From positions 59,434 through 123,433 of the forward strand of contig JAOSKI010000010.1 in the NCBI GenBank assembly GCA_027493675.1: 64,000 nt of DNA. Direction: 5' to 3'. Positions 8,764-18,530 of this stretch are shown here, in pieces. The number at the start of each line of letters is the position of its first letter. Position 1 is the stretch's first letter. The notes under the pieces are model-generated. The model was given only the letters and a program-made list of their open reading frames with translations. It searched no databases and had not been told where the DNA came from. The position numbers and the translations under genes are program-made. Origin of the DNA: Microthrixaceae bacterium. Lineage in GTDB: Bacteria > Actinomycetota > Acidimicrobiia > Acidimicrobiales > Microtrichaceae.

Positions 8764-10560
8764 ATGGCCGACTACCGCGCACCCACCAGGACCTGTTGTT
8801 CGCACTCCGCACCGCAGGCACGATCGACGAGCTCTCATCTCACGAGCGCTACCGGCAGGCGACCTACGACACCGTGGCGGCGGTGTTCGAGGAGCACGGA
8901 CGCTTCTTCAACGAGGTGTGGGCGCCCACCAACGCCCTCGGCGACACCGAGGGCCTCAAGTGGAGCGAGGAGGGTGTGACCACACCCGAGTCGTTCAAGG
9001 ATGCATGGGCGAAGTACGTCGAGGCAGGGTGGCAGGGCATCAACCTGGATCCCGACTACGGGGGCATGGGCTTCCCCAACGTGGTCTACGGCCTGAGCGC
9101 GGAGACCACGATCGCCGCCAACGCCGCTCTGTCGATGCTGCCCGGGCTCACCACCGGCGCGGTCGAGCTCCTACAGCACTGGGGACCGAGGAGCAGAAGG
9201 AGCGGTACCTCCCCAGGATGATCACCGGCGAGTGGTCGGGGACCATGAACCTCACCGAACCGCAGGCAGGGTCCGACGTCGGGCTGTCGAGCACCAGGGC
9301 GGTTCCGCAGGACGACGGCAGCTACCTGATCACGGGCACCAAGATCTTCATCTCCTTCGGTGAGCACGACCTCACCGACAACATCATCCACCTGGTGCTG
9401 GCCCGCACGCCGGAGGCGCCCGCGGGCACCCGCGGGATCTCGTTGTTCCTGGTTCCCAAGTTCCTGCTGGACGACGCCGGCAACCCCGCCGAGCGCAACG
9501 ACGTCAAGTGCGTGTCCATCGAACACAAGATGGGCATCCACGCCTCGCCCACCTGCGTGCTCAGCTACGGCGACGAAGGCGGAGCCGTGGGTTGGCTGGT
9601 GGGTGAGGAGAACCAGGGCCTCAACGCGATGTTCACCATGATGAACGCGGCGCGTCTGGCCGTGGGCGTCCAGGGCACCGCTCTGGCCGAGGCGGCCTAC
9701 CAGAAGGCCGTCGACTACGCCGGCGAACGGATCCAGGGCCGTGAGATCGGCGGCGACACCAAGGGAGCGGTGGCGATCATCAAGCACCCCGATGTGCGCC
9801 GGATGCTGCTCGACATGCGCGCCCGCGTGGAGGCGACCCGCAACCTCACCACCCACCTGGCTGCATGCATCGACATGGCCGGCTCGACGGAGGGCGAGGA
9901 CGCCCGGGGATGGGAGGAACGCGTCGAGCTGCTCACCCCGGTGGCCAAGGCCTGGTGCACCGACGTGGGCGTGGAGGTCACCTCCACCGCCGTTCAGGTC
10001 TTCGGGGGCATGGGCTACATCGAGGGAGTCCGGCGTCGCCCAGCACTTCCGCGACCAGCGCATCACCCCGATCTACGAGGGCACCAACGGGATCCAGGCC
10101 ATGGACCTGGTCGGCCGCAAGCTCCCGATCCGGGCCGGCGGCGTTCGCGGACCTGTTCACCGAGATGAAGCGGGTGCTCGGCGACCTGGAGGGGATCGAC
10201 GAGCTGCAGCCGATGGCGACCGCGTTGGCCGCGGCGTTCGACGAGTTGGACACGGCCACCAAGTGGATCATGGAGCACGGCCTCGCCGATCCGCGTGATG
10301 CCCTCGCGGGCGCAACCCCGTACCTGGAGCTGCTCGGCCTGACCGCCGGTGGATGGTTGATGGCACGCCAGGCTCTCGCAGCCCGCGCCGAGATCGCGGA
10401 GGGCGCCGCTGCGGGAACCGACTACCTGGAGGCGAAGGTGACCACCGCCCGGTACTTCTGCGAGCAGGTGCTGCCCAAGGTCCACTCCCTGACACCGGCG
10501 GTGACCGCAGGCCATTCCATCCTCTACGAGATCGATGCCGAGGCACTGGCGTCGTCCTGA
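8764..10560 (+). CDS. Acyl-CoA dehydrogenase, large form with extra C-terminal domain
   Basis: FAD enzyme that introduces the alpha-beta double bond into an acyl-CoA. At about 598 residues it belongs to the long FadE/DmdC-like group with an additional C-terminal helical domain. Seen in order: MADYRAPTR start, [30 protein letters not shown] (FAD/substrate loop), [38 protein letters not shown] with the region of the catalytic acid, [17 protein letters not shown], and a C-terminal [16 protein letters not shown]. Frames change near 8785, 9185, 10030 and 10140, each consistent with one lost or gained base (for example a missing C before ACCGAGGAGCAG). An enoyl-CoA hydratase gene follows 0.7 kb downstream, so a beta-oxidation role fits. 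Substrate chain length is not evident. Confidence 0.9.
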
Positions 10561-10606
10561 TCCCTCGCGGGAACCGATGATCCCCCCGGCCGAGTAGGTT
10601 GCCGAG

Positions 10607-11207
10607 GTGCTCGACCATGTCTTCACCGATGCGATAGGCGCGCTGCGCGACGCACTGGAGCACGCCCTGCTGGAGCGTCAGGCGTTCGAGGAACGCCTCC
10701 AGGCGGACGTCCTCCTCGGTGACCTCACCTGGGAGACCAGCTACGGGCTTCCGGGTGAAGGCACCCCGCCACGCGCGGGCCGACCTCACTCTCGAGTGGC
10801 CCACATGGTCGCAGGCCGCCTACCGCTCGTGGTACATCGACGAGGAGCTGACCGAGCTGCCACGCATCGACATCGAGGTGGTGCTGCGGGTGCAACGCCT
10901 GGTCAGCCAGCCGGAGCCCTCCAAGGTGCTGGCGGCACTCCCGATAGACAGCCCCGAGGTGAGCGGCGAGCGCCTGCACCGAAGCGGTCCGACCGTGGAG
11001 ACGGTCCACTCCCCCGACATGACCGAGAGCCAACACGCCTTCGAGGTCTCCTACGAAGGGAGCTACGAGCTCGACGAGGCCGCGCTGGCCGACGGCTCGA
11101 TCCTCGACGACCACTTCGGTGCCGTGGGTGGTTGGATCTCCTCGACGCTCGTCAAGCTCGGCGACCTCGACCTGGAGTACCTGCCGCCGAGCGAGCCCGA
11201 CGACTGA
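10607..11207 (+). CDS. Hypothetical protein between two fatty-acid oxidation genes
   Basis: I do not recognise the family. The reading starts at GTG 10607 with MLDHVFTDAIGALRDALEHALLERQAFEERLQADVLLGD (helical, charged) and passes to a second frame near 10760, continuing as RADLTLEWPTWSQAAYRSWYIDEELTELPRIDIEVVLRVQRL and ending LEYLPPSEPDD at 11207. About 198 residues, acidic, no signal peptide or membrane segment. The codon use and strong residue conservation pattern across the frame break suggest a real gene. It is 46 bases after the acyl-CoA dehydrogenase and 91 bases before the enoyl-CoA hydratase on the same strand, so an operon is plausible. Confidence 0.6.
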
Positions 11208-11298
11208 CCTGCACCGGATGTGGGCCGGGGACGGAACCCGTCCGGGCCCTGGACACGCCGCAGATCGCCGTGGACGCGACCGGTGTAGGTTTCCGTCG

Positions 11299-12087
11299 AT
11301 GGACAGCGAACTCGTCGTCGAGGTGGCCGAGGGTGTCGCGACCGTGACACTGAACCGGCCACGCGCTCGCAACGCGCTCAACGCCACCCTGCGATCCGCT
11401 CTCCGGCAGGCCATGGGAGAGCTGGACGCCGACGGCACCGTCAGGGCGATCATCCTCACAGGGGCGGATCCGGCGTTCTGCGCCGGCCTGGACCTCAAGG
11501 AGCTCGCAGGGTCACCCGGGTCGTTGAGCAGCGGGTTCTCCGGTGACGGCGGGTTCTCCGGTGACATGGACCTCCGCATGCCGATCCCCGGGATGTCCAC
11601 GCCGCTGATAGGTGCCGTCAACGGTGTGGCCATCACAGGAGGACTCGAGCTGGCGCTCGCGTGCGACTTCCTGGTCGCCTCCGAGCAAGCCCGCTTCGCG
11701 GACACCCACGCGAGGGTGGGCATCATGCCCGGATGGGGCCTCACAGTGCAGCTCGCGGAGGCGATAGGGCTTCGCCGTGCACGTGAGCTCTCGGCCACCG
11801 GCAACTTCCTGGGGCCAGGACCGCCTACGACTGGGGACTCGTCAACCACGTCGTCGGACACCGGACCTGCTCACCTTGCGCGTGCCCTCGCTGCCGACAT
11901 AGCCGGCAACGACCCCACGGGAGTGGTCCATGTGCTCGACACCTACCGCATCCAGGCCAAGACCCAACAGACCGAGCTCCTCGAAGTGGAGTCCACCCGC
12001 AGCGCCGAATGGCTACGCTCACGCGGACCCGGTGACCTGGAAGACCGGCGCAAGGCGGTGACCCAGCGGGGCCGCGGGCAGATCTGA
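11299..12087 (+). CDS. Enoyl-CoA hydratase/isomerase family protein
   Basis: Crotonase-fold enzyme acting on acyl-CoA thioesters. Start ATG 11299 (MDSELVVEVAEGVATVTLNR) gives about 262 residues. The CoA-binding and oxyanion features are visible: RPRARNALN, ADPAFCAGLDLKELAG, and GAVNGVAITGGLELALACDF with the oxyanion-hole Gly in GVAITGG. A pair of compensating frame changes at about 11810 and 11870 hides the expected TAYDWGLVNHVVGH stretch, which is present in another frame. A glutamate-rich active site cannot be confirmed because residues near ARVGIMPGWG vary. Same strand and close to the acyl-CoA dehydrogenase, consistent with beta-oxidation of an unknown acyl group. Confidence 0.85.
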   Translation: MDSELVVEVAEGVATVTLNRPRARNALNATLRSALRQAMGELDADGTVRAIILTGADPAFCAGLDLKELAGSPGSLSSGFSGDGGFSGDMDLRMPIPGMSTPLIGAVNGVAITGGLELALACDFLVASEQARFADTHARVGIMPGWGLTVQLAEAIGLRRARELSATGNFLGPGPPTTGDSSTTSSDTGPAHLARALAADIAGNDPTGVVHVLDTYRIQAKTQQTELLEVESTRSAEWLRSRGPGDLEDRRKAVTQRGRGQI

Positions 12088-12163
12088 ATGCCCGAGCGGT
12101 CGCCGAGGGTGCGACCAGTCGCTCGGTCCGGTCCGCCGCGCCCCGGTCGGTCGCGCCGCCCGG

Positions 12164-13193
12164 TCAGCCGCGCAGCCGATGAACGAGCGTGGCGACCACT
12201 GAACGGACATCGCGTTCGAGCGAGGCGGAGTCCACGTCGTACGCGGCATCCACGTAGTCGGACAGGCCCAGGATCAACTCGACCGAGGCCGAAGCTCCGG
12301 CACCGCTCTCCACCGCGACGACCACGACCTCGCCATGGCGCCCACCACCGAGGCTCAACTCTCCGCCGTATCCGCTGGAGGACACAGACACCCCGAAGGG
12401 GACCTCGGCATCGCCTGCTGCCAGGTCACGGCCATGAACCTTGCCCAGCTGCACCGACATCGACACACCTTCGGACGACGAATAGGACAGGTCGTGCCGC
12501 TCTCCGGAATCGCTGCGCGCGGCGTTGCTGAAGCCCTCGGCGGTTGCCGCCGCATCGACGGCAGCGACCAATGCGGAGTCCACGTTGTCGACTATCGAAG
12601 CCGCGTCAGCGCGTGCCCTGCTCCTGCGGATCAGCTCGGAGAAGGCCTCGGCGTGCATGGGATCTAGTCCCTCGCCGGCACCGGCAGCTCGGAACCCGTC
12701 CTCAGAGGCCGGCATGTCGACGGCTTCGAGATCCGCAGGCGTGACATCGACCGCCGGCACTTCGATCGCATCGGTCGAGTCGGACTCGCTGCGAATCCCG
12801 AAGATCCCGCTGTCGATGCCCGTTGCCACATCCTCACCGGACGCCATGATCGGCTCGGCCTGAGCCACCTCATCCTGTGGCTGCGGCTCGGCGGGCTCCG
12901 CGGAGATGCCTGGTGAATCCTGTGGTGGTGGCGGCGCGGCCGGTGGCGCGAACGCAGTCGAGGCCGCCCTGGTCGGGCGCTGCCCGGCGGCGGGCGATCT
13001 CAGTGGCAACTCCTGGATGGGCGGCCATGGTGGTCCAGTCGGCGAGTCCCGGCCACCAGACCGGGGTGTTCTCGCTGAGTCGGCCTTCGACGACTTCGGT
13101 GATCAAGAGCTCCAGCGTGTAGGGGCCTCGCTGATCGTCAGGACCGACGACCACGTAGGACTGGGGCTGGTCAAGGGCGGGCAGATCGGTCAT
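12164..13193 (-). CDS. GYF_2-domain protein with an acidic linker and a conserved C-terminal domain
   Basis: The N-terminal 60 residues (MTDLPALDQPQSYVVVGPDD, then RGPYTLELLITEVVEGRL and SENTPVWWPGLADWTTMA) match the bacterial GYF_2 pattern: an aromatic strand, GP, an LxxLI-type helix, a GRLxxxTxVWxxGxxDW core. A frame change near 12990 leads into a Pro/Ala/Glu-rich linker and then a C-terminal region of about 160 residues (HAEAFSELIRRSRARADAAS to the end VATLVHRLRG) that I do not recognise. GYF_2 domains are thought to bind peptides, often in membrane or secreted regulators. No membrane helix is evident here. Convergent with the enoyl-CoA hydratase. Function not assignable. Confidence 0.6.
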
Positions 13194-13283
13194 GGTGCGC
13201 GATCCTGCCACATCCCGCGGCGATGCCAGAGCCAAAACCGGCAATTCGTCCGGACGCCGGGTACCGCGAAGCGCAGCGGGCCA

Positions 13284-14177
13284 TCACTTGGATCCGGCGA
13301 GACCCCAGAACTCCAGGATCTCGTCGACCGCCACATACCCGGGTGAGTTGACGAGGTTCGGATACTCGTGCCCGAGGCCACTGACCACGTCGTAGCGGAC
13401 CGGCTTGCCCTCGACGCAGCCTGCACCCTGGAAGCTGGCGACACCGGCAACCTCCGCCCCGCTGGGTCGGCCGGTGCACCCCGATGCCTTGGCCACCGCG
13501 AGCACGGACTGCTCGACCGAGGGCACCGCCGGCAACCCAGGTAGGCTCGACTCGCCACCCAGCACCGGTATCACCGGATCGTCGGAACCAGACACCTGAA
13601 CGAAGCGCAGCGGCGCGCTCGGCTCACAGTCGGAGAAGTTGGTACCGGCAACCGAGGCAGCTCCGGCCAGAGCATCGGGACGACGGCATCCGTAGAGGTA
13701 GGTCATCATTGCGCCGTTGGAGAATCCGGTCATGTACACCGCGTCGGGATCGACGTTCTCCTCTGCAACCATCTGGGCCACCAGCGCATCGAGGAATGCA
13801 ACATCGTCAACACCCTGTTCGACCGCGCTCCCACAACATCTGCCGGCGTTCCAGGAGTCGTCCACTCCCTGGGGAAACACCGCTACGAATCCGGCATCCC
13901 TGGCCGCCTCCGGCCAGGTGGCGAGCCTGGCCATCCCCTCGGCATCCTCACCCAGGCCGTGAAGCACCATCACGAGGGGAAGTTCAGGTGAGTTCGCGGT
14001 GCGGCCCACCGGTTCGACCAGGAGGGCCGTGCGGCCGTTCTGGTTGTCGATGCGAACCGTGCGAACATCCACGCCGTCGATCCCGAGATCCACACCGAAC
14101 AGACCGCACGCGGTCGCGATCAGCGCGATCCCCACTGCCGACACCCTCATCTTCCACCAACGGGTCCTGCCCTTCAC
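13284..14177 (-). CDS. Secreted PHB-depolymerase/feruloyl-esterase family hydrolase (LpqC-like)
   Basis: Alpha/beta-hydrolase of the esterase-PHB family, probably exported. The sequence VKGRTRWWKMRVSAVGIALI followed by ATACGLFG looks like a short signal with a lipobox-type ATAC, so a lipoprotein is likely. Catalytic features: oxyanion LVMVLHGLGEDA, nucleophile elbow in VYMTGFSNGAMMTYL (Ser of GFSNG), Asp in SGSDDPVIPV and His in SGLGHEYPN. Two cysteine pairs (AGRCCGSA, YGCRRP) are typical. Intact frame. The start is taken at GTG 14177 for its basic n-region; GTG 14186 and ATG 14150 are alternatives. It is divergent from the lipoprotein gene at 14338. Natural substrate unknown. Confidence 0.8.
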   Translation of the reverse strand: MKGRTRWWKMRVSAVGIALIATACGLFGVDLGIDGVDVRTVRIDNQNGRTALLVEPVGRTANSPELPLVMVLHGLGEDAEGMARLATWPEAARDAGFVAVFPQGVDDSWNAGRCCGSAVEQGVDDVAFLDALVAQMVAEENVDPDAVYMTGFSNGAMMTYLYGCRRPDALAGAASVAGTNFSDCEPSAPLRFVQVSGSDDPVIPVLGGESSLPGLPAVPSVEQSVLAVAKASGCTGRPSGAEVAGVASFQGAGCVEGKPVRYDVVSGLGHEYPNLVNSPGYVAVDEILEFWGLAGSK

Positions 14178-14337
14178 GGGATCCACGGTATCGGCACGAC
14201 CGGGGAGCGGTCGGCAGCCGCCTCGACACAGGTGGACCACACGGAGTTAGGCACGCCGAACATCGCACCGATAGCGTGCAAGATGGCGATTCGCCGTGCC
14301 GGCACCAACGAGTCGGAACCAATCAGGAGGACCGAGC

Positions 14338-14892
14338 ATGAACACCACCCACCCTGCCAGGACCGGGCGCTCCGCCAGGACGGCCTTCACAGCCAGGAGC
14401 ACCGTCGCGCTGGTCGCAGTGGCCCTGGTCGCCTCGGTCGGCTGCAGCAACGACGACGAGACCGCCGACGACACCACCGAGAAGACCACCACGACCACCG
14501 CAGCGGAGACCACAACCACCGCAGCGGAGACCACCACCACCGTGGCCCAAGCCGATGCGCTCGTGTACCCCGAGGACCAGACGGCGAGGATCACCGTCGA
14601 TCCGACCGAGGTGACTGCAGGAGACGTGGTGACCGTCTCGGCTACAGGGTTCGCCCCCGAGGTGAGCCTGTCGAGCTCGTTCATCGGCAACTGGCCGCCG
14701 ACGGAGATGCCCGACGCGGCCCACATGGTCACCCTCGTGCCCGACGCGGCGGTGGCCGACGCTGACGGAGCAACCACGCTCGAAGTGGAGGTGCCGGAGG
14801 TCTGCGGTCAGGGCGACTGCTACCTGGTGGTCGCGGACGGTTTGGGGAGCGAGGGGATCTACGCTGGCATGAAGATGACCTACAAGGGCTGA
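14338..14892 (+). CDS. Lipoprotein with Thr-rich linker and Ig-like domain
   Basis: ATG 14338 is preceded by AGGAGG at 14326-14331. The protein has a basic n-region, hydrophobic core and lipobox (VALVASVGC), then a low-complexity spacer of Asp, Glu and repeated ETTTTAAETTTT. The remaining 115 residues (ARITVDPTEVTAGDVVTVSA, GFAPEVSLSSSF, CGQGDCYLVVADGLGS) look like an immunoglobulin-like beta-sandwich with a disulfide CGQGDC. No catalytic motif is seen, and I do not recognise a named family. Intact frame, 184 residues. It starts a run of lipoprotein genes and is 77 bases upstream of the next one on the same strand. Confidence 0.75.
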   Translation: MNTTHPARTGRSARTAFTARSTVALVAVALVASVGCSNDDETADDTTEKTTTTTAAETTTTAAETTTTVAQADALVYPEDQTARITVDPTEVTAGDVVTVSATGFAPEVSLSSSFIGNWPPTEMPDAAHMVTLVPDAAVADADGATTLEVEVPEVCGQGDCYLVVADGLGSEGIYAGMKMTYKG

Positions 14893-14969
14893 CCGGCGGT
14901 CCGGCGGACGGCCCGTGCCTTGATCACCTACAGCCGTCGAACACCCACAGTCGTGCCACAAGGAGACAG

Positions 14970-16508
14970 ATGACCGATTCGAAGGTGCGACGCCGCCGCG
15001 GGATGAGCGTGTCGGTACGCACCCTGATCGCGTGCGGGGTGCTTTTGGCGCTCTCCGCTGCAGCCTGCAGCTCGGATGACGAGGCCGACCCCACTGCCAC
15101 TACCACCACGACGACCGAGCGACCCACCACGACCTCGCCTGATTCCGGCGAGGCCGGCGCCGGCTCCGACGAACCGCCCGAGGTCGAGTGGATCGTGCAG
15201 ATCGGTGGACCCGCGGACGACTCGCTGCAAGGAGTCTCAGCCCGCTCCGACGAGGTGGTGGCCGCCGGGTTCGCAGAGAGTGACTTGGCGGACGGTGCGG
15301 CAGGTGGGCGCGACGTCCTCGTGGCGGTCGTCGGCACCGATTCGGAGGTCAAGGAGGTGACGCAGTCCGGCGGCGCAGGCGACGACTCGGCCTCCGGGAT
15401 CGGTTCGGCCCTGCAACCACTTCGACCGGAGGCATCACGGTCACCTGCGGGTACACCCAGAGTGCCCTGGGAGGCCCCAACGGCGGAGCGGACGACGCCT
15501 GGTGCACCCCCGTCGACGACAAGGGATCGCTGGGAACCGTCCAGCAGCAAGGGGGAAGCGAACCCGACCGCCTCCACAGCGCGGCGATGGCTCCCGACGG
15601 TGACCTCGGCTATGCCGGCGGATACACCCTGGGGCTGTTCCCGGGAGCGTCGGACACCTCTGCCGGCGTTGGGCGGAGGGGACGCGCTCATGTGGCAGAT
15701 CAACCCCGATGGCACACCCAAGTGGATGCGGCAGTTCGGAACCGCGGCGGTCGATTGGGGTCAGGGAGTCGCTGCCACCGCTGACGGCGACGGGTTGATC
15801 GTCGGCTACACCCAAGGAGACCTGGACGGCCCGTCCAACGGTGGGACCGACGGCTTCCCTGGCGCGTTTCGACCATGACGGCCTGCCCGCTTCGTGCATC
15901 AGTTCGGCACCGCCGGAACTGACTGGCCGAAGGCAGTCGCCCCGGGCGGTGAGGCCGCCCGAGGCACCGAGACCTTCATCTCCGTGGGCAGCACCGACGG
16001 GGCGCTGGCGCCCGCACTCGGCGGAGAGCGCACCGAACTGTCCGATCTCCCACGGGCCGACGGTGGGAGGCCTGTCCCCTCGAACGCAGGTGGTACCGAT
16101 GCCATGGTGGTGGCGATGGACTCCGCAGGCGAAACCCGTTGGGAGTCCCAACTGGGCTCGGATTCCGCCGACGACGCGACAGGGGTGGGGGTGGATGGAA
16201 ACACGGTGCTCGTGGCAGGCACCACCTCGGGCGCCATCGACACGACGGGCAACCCGAACGCGGGGGGCCGCGACGGGTTCCTTGCCGCGCTCGATCTCGG
16301 CACCGGTGAGCTGCGCTGGATCACTCAGTTCGGTTCGACCGGCGACGAGGAGGTCCACGGACTCACCATCACCGAGGACGGCCTCGTGGTCGTCGCAGGC
16401 CAGACGACCGGCTCGCTGGGCGATCAGCCCAACGCAGGCGGGTCCGACGGATTCCTCATAGCGTTCCCACTTCCGCGCGCTGGGGGTTCGGCCGCTTCCG
16501 CGCTCTGA
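14970..16508 (+). CDS. Lipoprotein with SBBP-type beta-propeller repeats
   Basis: ATG 14970 follows AAGGAGACAG and gives a signal peptide ending LLALSAAAC, then a Thr-rich spacer. The mature part has repeated blocks of the form W..Q.G....D...GV....D..V..G...G.L....N.GG.DGFL: seen as PKWMRQFGTAAVDWGQGVAA, MHQFGTAGTDWPKAVA, RWESQLGSDSADDATGVG and RWITQFGSTGDEEVHGLTI. Such repeats build beta-propellers in secreted bacterial proteins. Frame changes near 15410, 15680 and 15870 interrupt a collinear series of about six blades. Terminates at 16508 with LPRAGGSAASAL. Ligand unknown; the protein would sit on the outer face of the membrane. Confidence 0.78.
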
Positions 16509-16538
16509 TGACCGGACGCCGTGGAAGGCACTCGGGCA

Positions 16539-17536
16539 CTACTCGACCCCACGCTGTCGGACATGGCGTGTCCCCGAATCGGTGGGAACGGGTGGGAAGC
16601 CGCCCGCCTTGGCCAGCAACCCGGGAGTCGGATGACCGAGGGCCTCCTCCAGCCAACCGACGTGACCGATGAGCGCGCCCAGGTCCACCCGGTGTCACAG
16701 CCCATGCGCTCGAGCAGGTACACGAGGTCCTCGGTGGGGATGTTCCCCGTGGCATTCGGAGCGAACGGACATCCGCCGATGCCGCCCAGCGACGAATCCA
16801 GCACGCTCACACCGGCCTCCACGGCTGCGACGGCATTGGCCAGCCCGGTGTTGCGGGTGTTGTGGAAGTGACACCGCAGGCGCGCTCCACCGATCACCGG
16901 ACGCACCGCGGCGACGCGCTCGCGCACGTCTGTCGGCACTGCGACACCTATGGAGTCGGCGAGCGCGATCTCGTCGGGTCCGTGTGCAGCCACACGCCCG
17001 ACGACATCCACGAGCCGCTCGACCGACACCTCGCCCTCGTAGGGGCACCCGAAGCTCGCCGCCACGGTCACCGACGTCGCAAGGCCTGCCGAGCGCGCGC
17101 GGTGCGCGACATCGGCCCACACCTCGATCAGGCCCGCGGTGTCGGAGTTCTGGTTCCTGCGCGCGAAGGTGTCCGACGCAACCACGACCACGTTGATCTC
17201 GTCGACATCCGCCTGCACCGCCCGCTCGAAGCCGCGGCGATTGAGCACCAGACCTATGTAGGACGCACCCGCACCTCTGGGAAGCGCTGCCATGACCTCC
17301 TCCGCGTCGGCCATCTGAGGCACGCGGTCGGGGTTGACGAAGCTGACCGCCTCGATGCGCGTGATCCCGGATGCAGCCACGCGCCCGATCAGCTCCACCT
17401 TCGCCTCGGTCGAAAGCATCGTGGGATCCGACTGGAGACCGTCGCGCGCAGCGACCTCCACGATGCTCACCATCGGTTCGCCATCCGGGGAGCGCCCCTG
17501 ATCGGTGTCAGGCCTGATGGTCGGTTCGCTCGTCAC
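16539..17536 (-). CDS. Hydroxymethylglutaryl-CoA lyase family protein
   Basis: TIM-barrel enzyme of the HMGL family; HMG-CoA lyase splits HMG-CoA into acetyl-CoA and acetoacetate in leucine degradation and ketone metabolism. Conserved blocks: VEVAARDGLQSDPTML (metal and substrate Asp/Arg), IEAVSFVNPDRVPQMAD, CHFHNTRNTGLANA (metal His pair) and LGGIGGCPFAPNATGNIPTED with the catalytic Cys loop. A frame change near 16685 leads to the real end (GLLAKAGGFPPVPTD to a TAG at 16539). The start is a GTG at 17536. It is divergent from the cobalamin riboswitch region, and not obviously linked to it. HMG-CoA lyase is favoured over isopropylmalate synthase by the GGIGGCPFAP loop. Confidence 0.85.
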
Positions 17537-17644
17537 GTGTTGCAGAACTCACCTCCAGCGCCGTGTCGACCTCGGCGAACACCATAGGACCTCGACCGAG
17601 AGGTTCGCCCGGCACGCATGTCACCCCCTGGTGTCGCTTGACAC

Positions 17645-17795
17645 CACAGCTCCACACCCGTAGCTTGGCGCCCTCATACATCACCCGCAGTGAGGGAAGC
17701 CGGTCGAAGTCCGGCGCTGACCCGCAACCGTAGGCCACCGATCGCGATGCGTGAAGTGGCGAGCCGGAGCACTCGCTCGGGGGATGGCTCCAATT
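17645..17795 (+). promoter_or_regulatory. Cobalamin (B12) riboswitch
   Basis: The core GAGGGAAGCCGGTCGAAG, TCCGG, GCTGACCCGCAAC and CGTAGG (17692-17733) matches the highly conserved cobalamin aptamer pattern GGGAA-N-CCGGTG-AA-TCCGG-CTGNCCCGCAACTGT. A 6-bp stem CCCTCA (17671-17676) with TGAGGG (17691-17696) matches the arm that precedes the core. Downstream GTGGCGAGCCGGAGCAC (about 17757) fits the closing part. The element reads toward the lipoprotein pair at 17898 and 18531; edges are approximate. In known cases cobalamin binding lowers expression, so the operon would be used when B12 is scarce. Confidence 0.85.
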
Positions 17796-17897
17796 GATCA
17801 CCGTCGTGGAGTGCGGTGCGGAGCCGGGACGTGTTGCGTGATGACGTCGCAGCACCGTCTCCCGGGTCGGCTGGGCTCCACCCCCGGGAGGCCACCG

Positions 17898-18478
17898 ATG
17901 CAACCGACCCCGTCCATCACCCGTCCGGCTCGACGTCCGCGACTGCCGATCCTCCTCGTTGCCGCAGCGATCCTCCTCGGACTGCTCGGGGCGTGCACCA
18001 CACCCTCGGGCGGCGGGGGCGGACCGACGTCGACGGTCCCGACCGACTTCGCGCGATGCCCGACACCGGCAGCAGGACAGGTGCGCGTGGCGACCGTCGT
18101 CGAGGGTTCCGGGCTCGCGGGCTTCGACCAGCCGGAGGTCGTGTGCGTGGTCGTGGCGCGGGGTGCCAACGGCATCGTCGCGTTGAACGCCCGTGCCGCC
18201 CGGCTGGGTGTTCCCCGGTCCGGCTCAACAACGGCGGCCTGTTGTGCGCGATCGGTGGCCTTCCGGCCCCACCCGCGTGTGGTGAGATCGGCGCCACCGG
18301 GCCCCAGTACTGGGCCTACTGGTTGCCCAACGGCACTGGCGGCTGGAGCTACGCGCCTGTGGGTCCTGCGAGCCGTTCGATGCAGGAGGGCACCGTGGAG
18401 GGATGGCGGTGGGTTCCCGGCGGCGGCGCCACCACTCCGGTGCACAGCTCCAGCTTCGCCGCGCTCGTGACTCTGTGA
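17898..18478 (+). CDS. Riboswitch-controlled lipoprotein resembling the beta (DUF4430-like) domain of cobalamin-binding proteins
   Basis: ATG 17898 is preceded by GGGAGG. The signal peptide ends LLGLLGAC (lipobox), followed by a Gly/Thr spacer. The mature domain of about 150 residues begins RCPTPAAGQVRVATVVEGSG and ends with the pattern GPQYWAYWLPNGTGGWSYAP and GPASRSMQEGTVEGWRWVPG. That YW-W-Y...G-EGWRW pattern resembles the DUF4430-type C-terminal domain of intrinsic factor and transcobalamin, which contacts cobalamin. One frame change near 18215 links the two halves (GLLCAIGGLPAPPACGEIG has two Cys that could pair). It directly follows the cobalamin riboswitch, and the second gene of the pair begins 52 bases after its stop. 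The family match is by eye. Confidence 0.7.
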
Positions 18479-18530
18479 GCGCCCCGTCATGTTCTTCGAA
18501 CCAACCCCGTCCCCATTGGAGGGAGCAACG

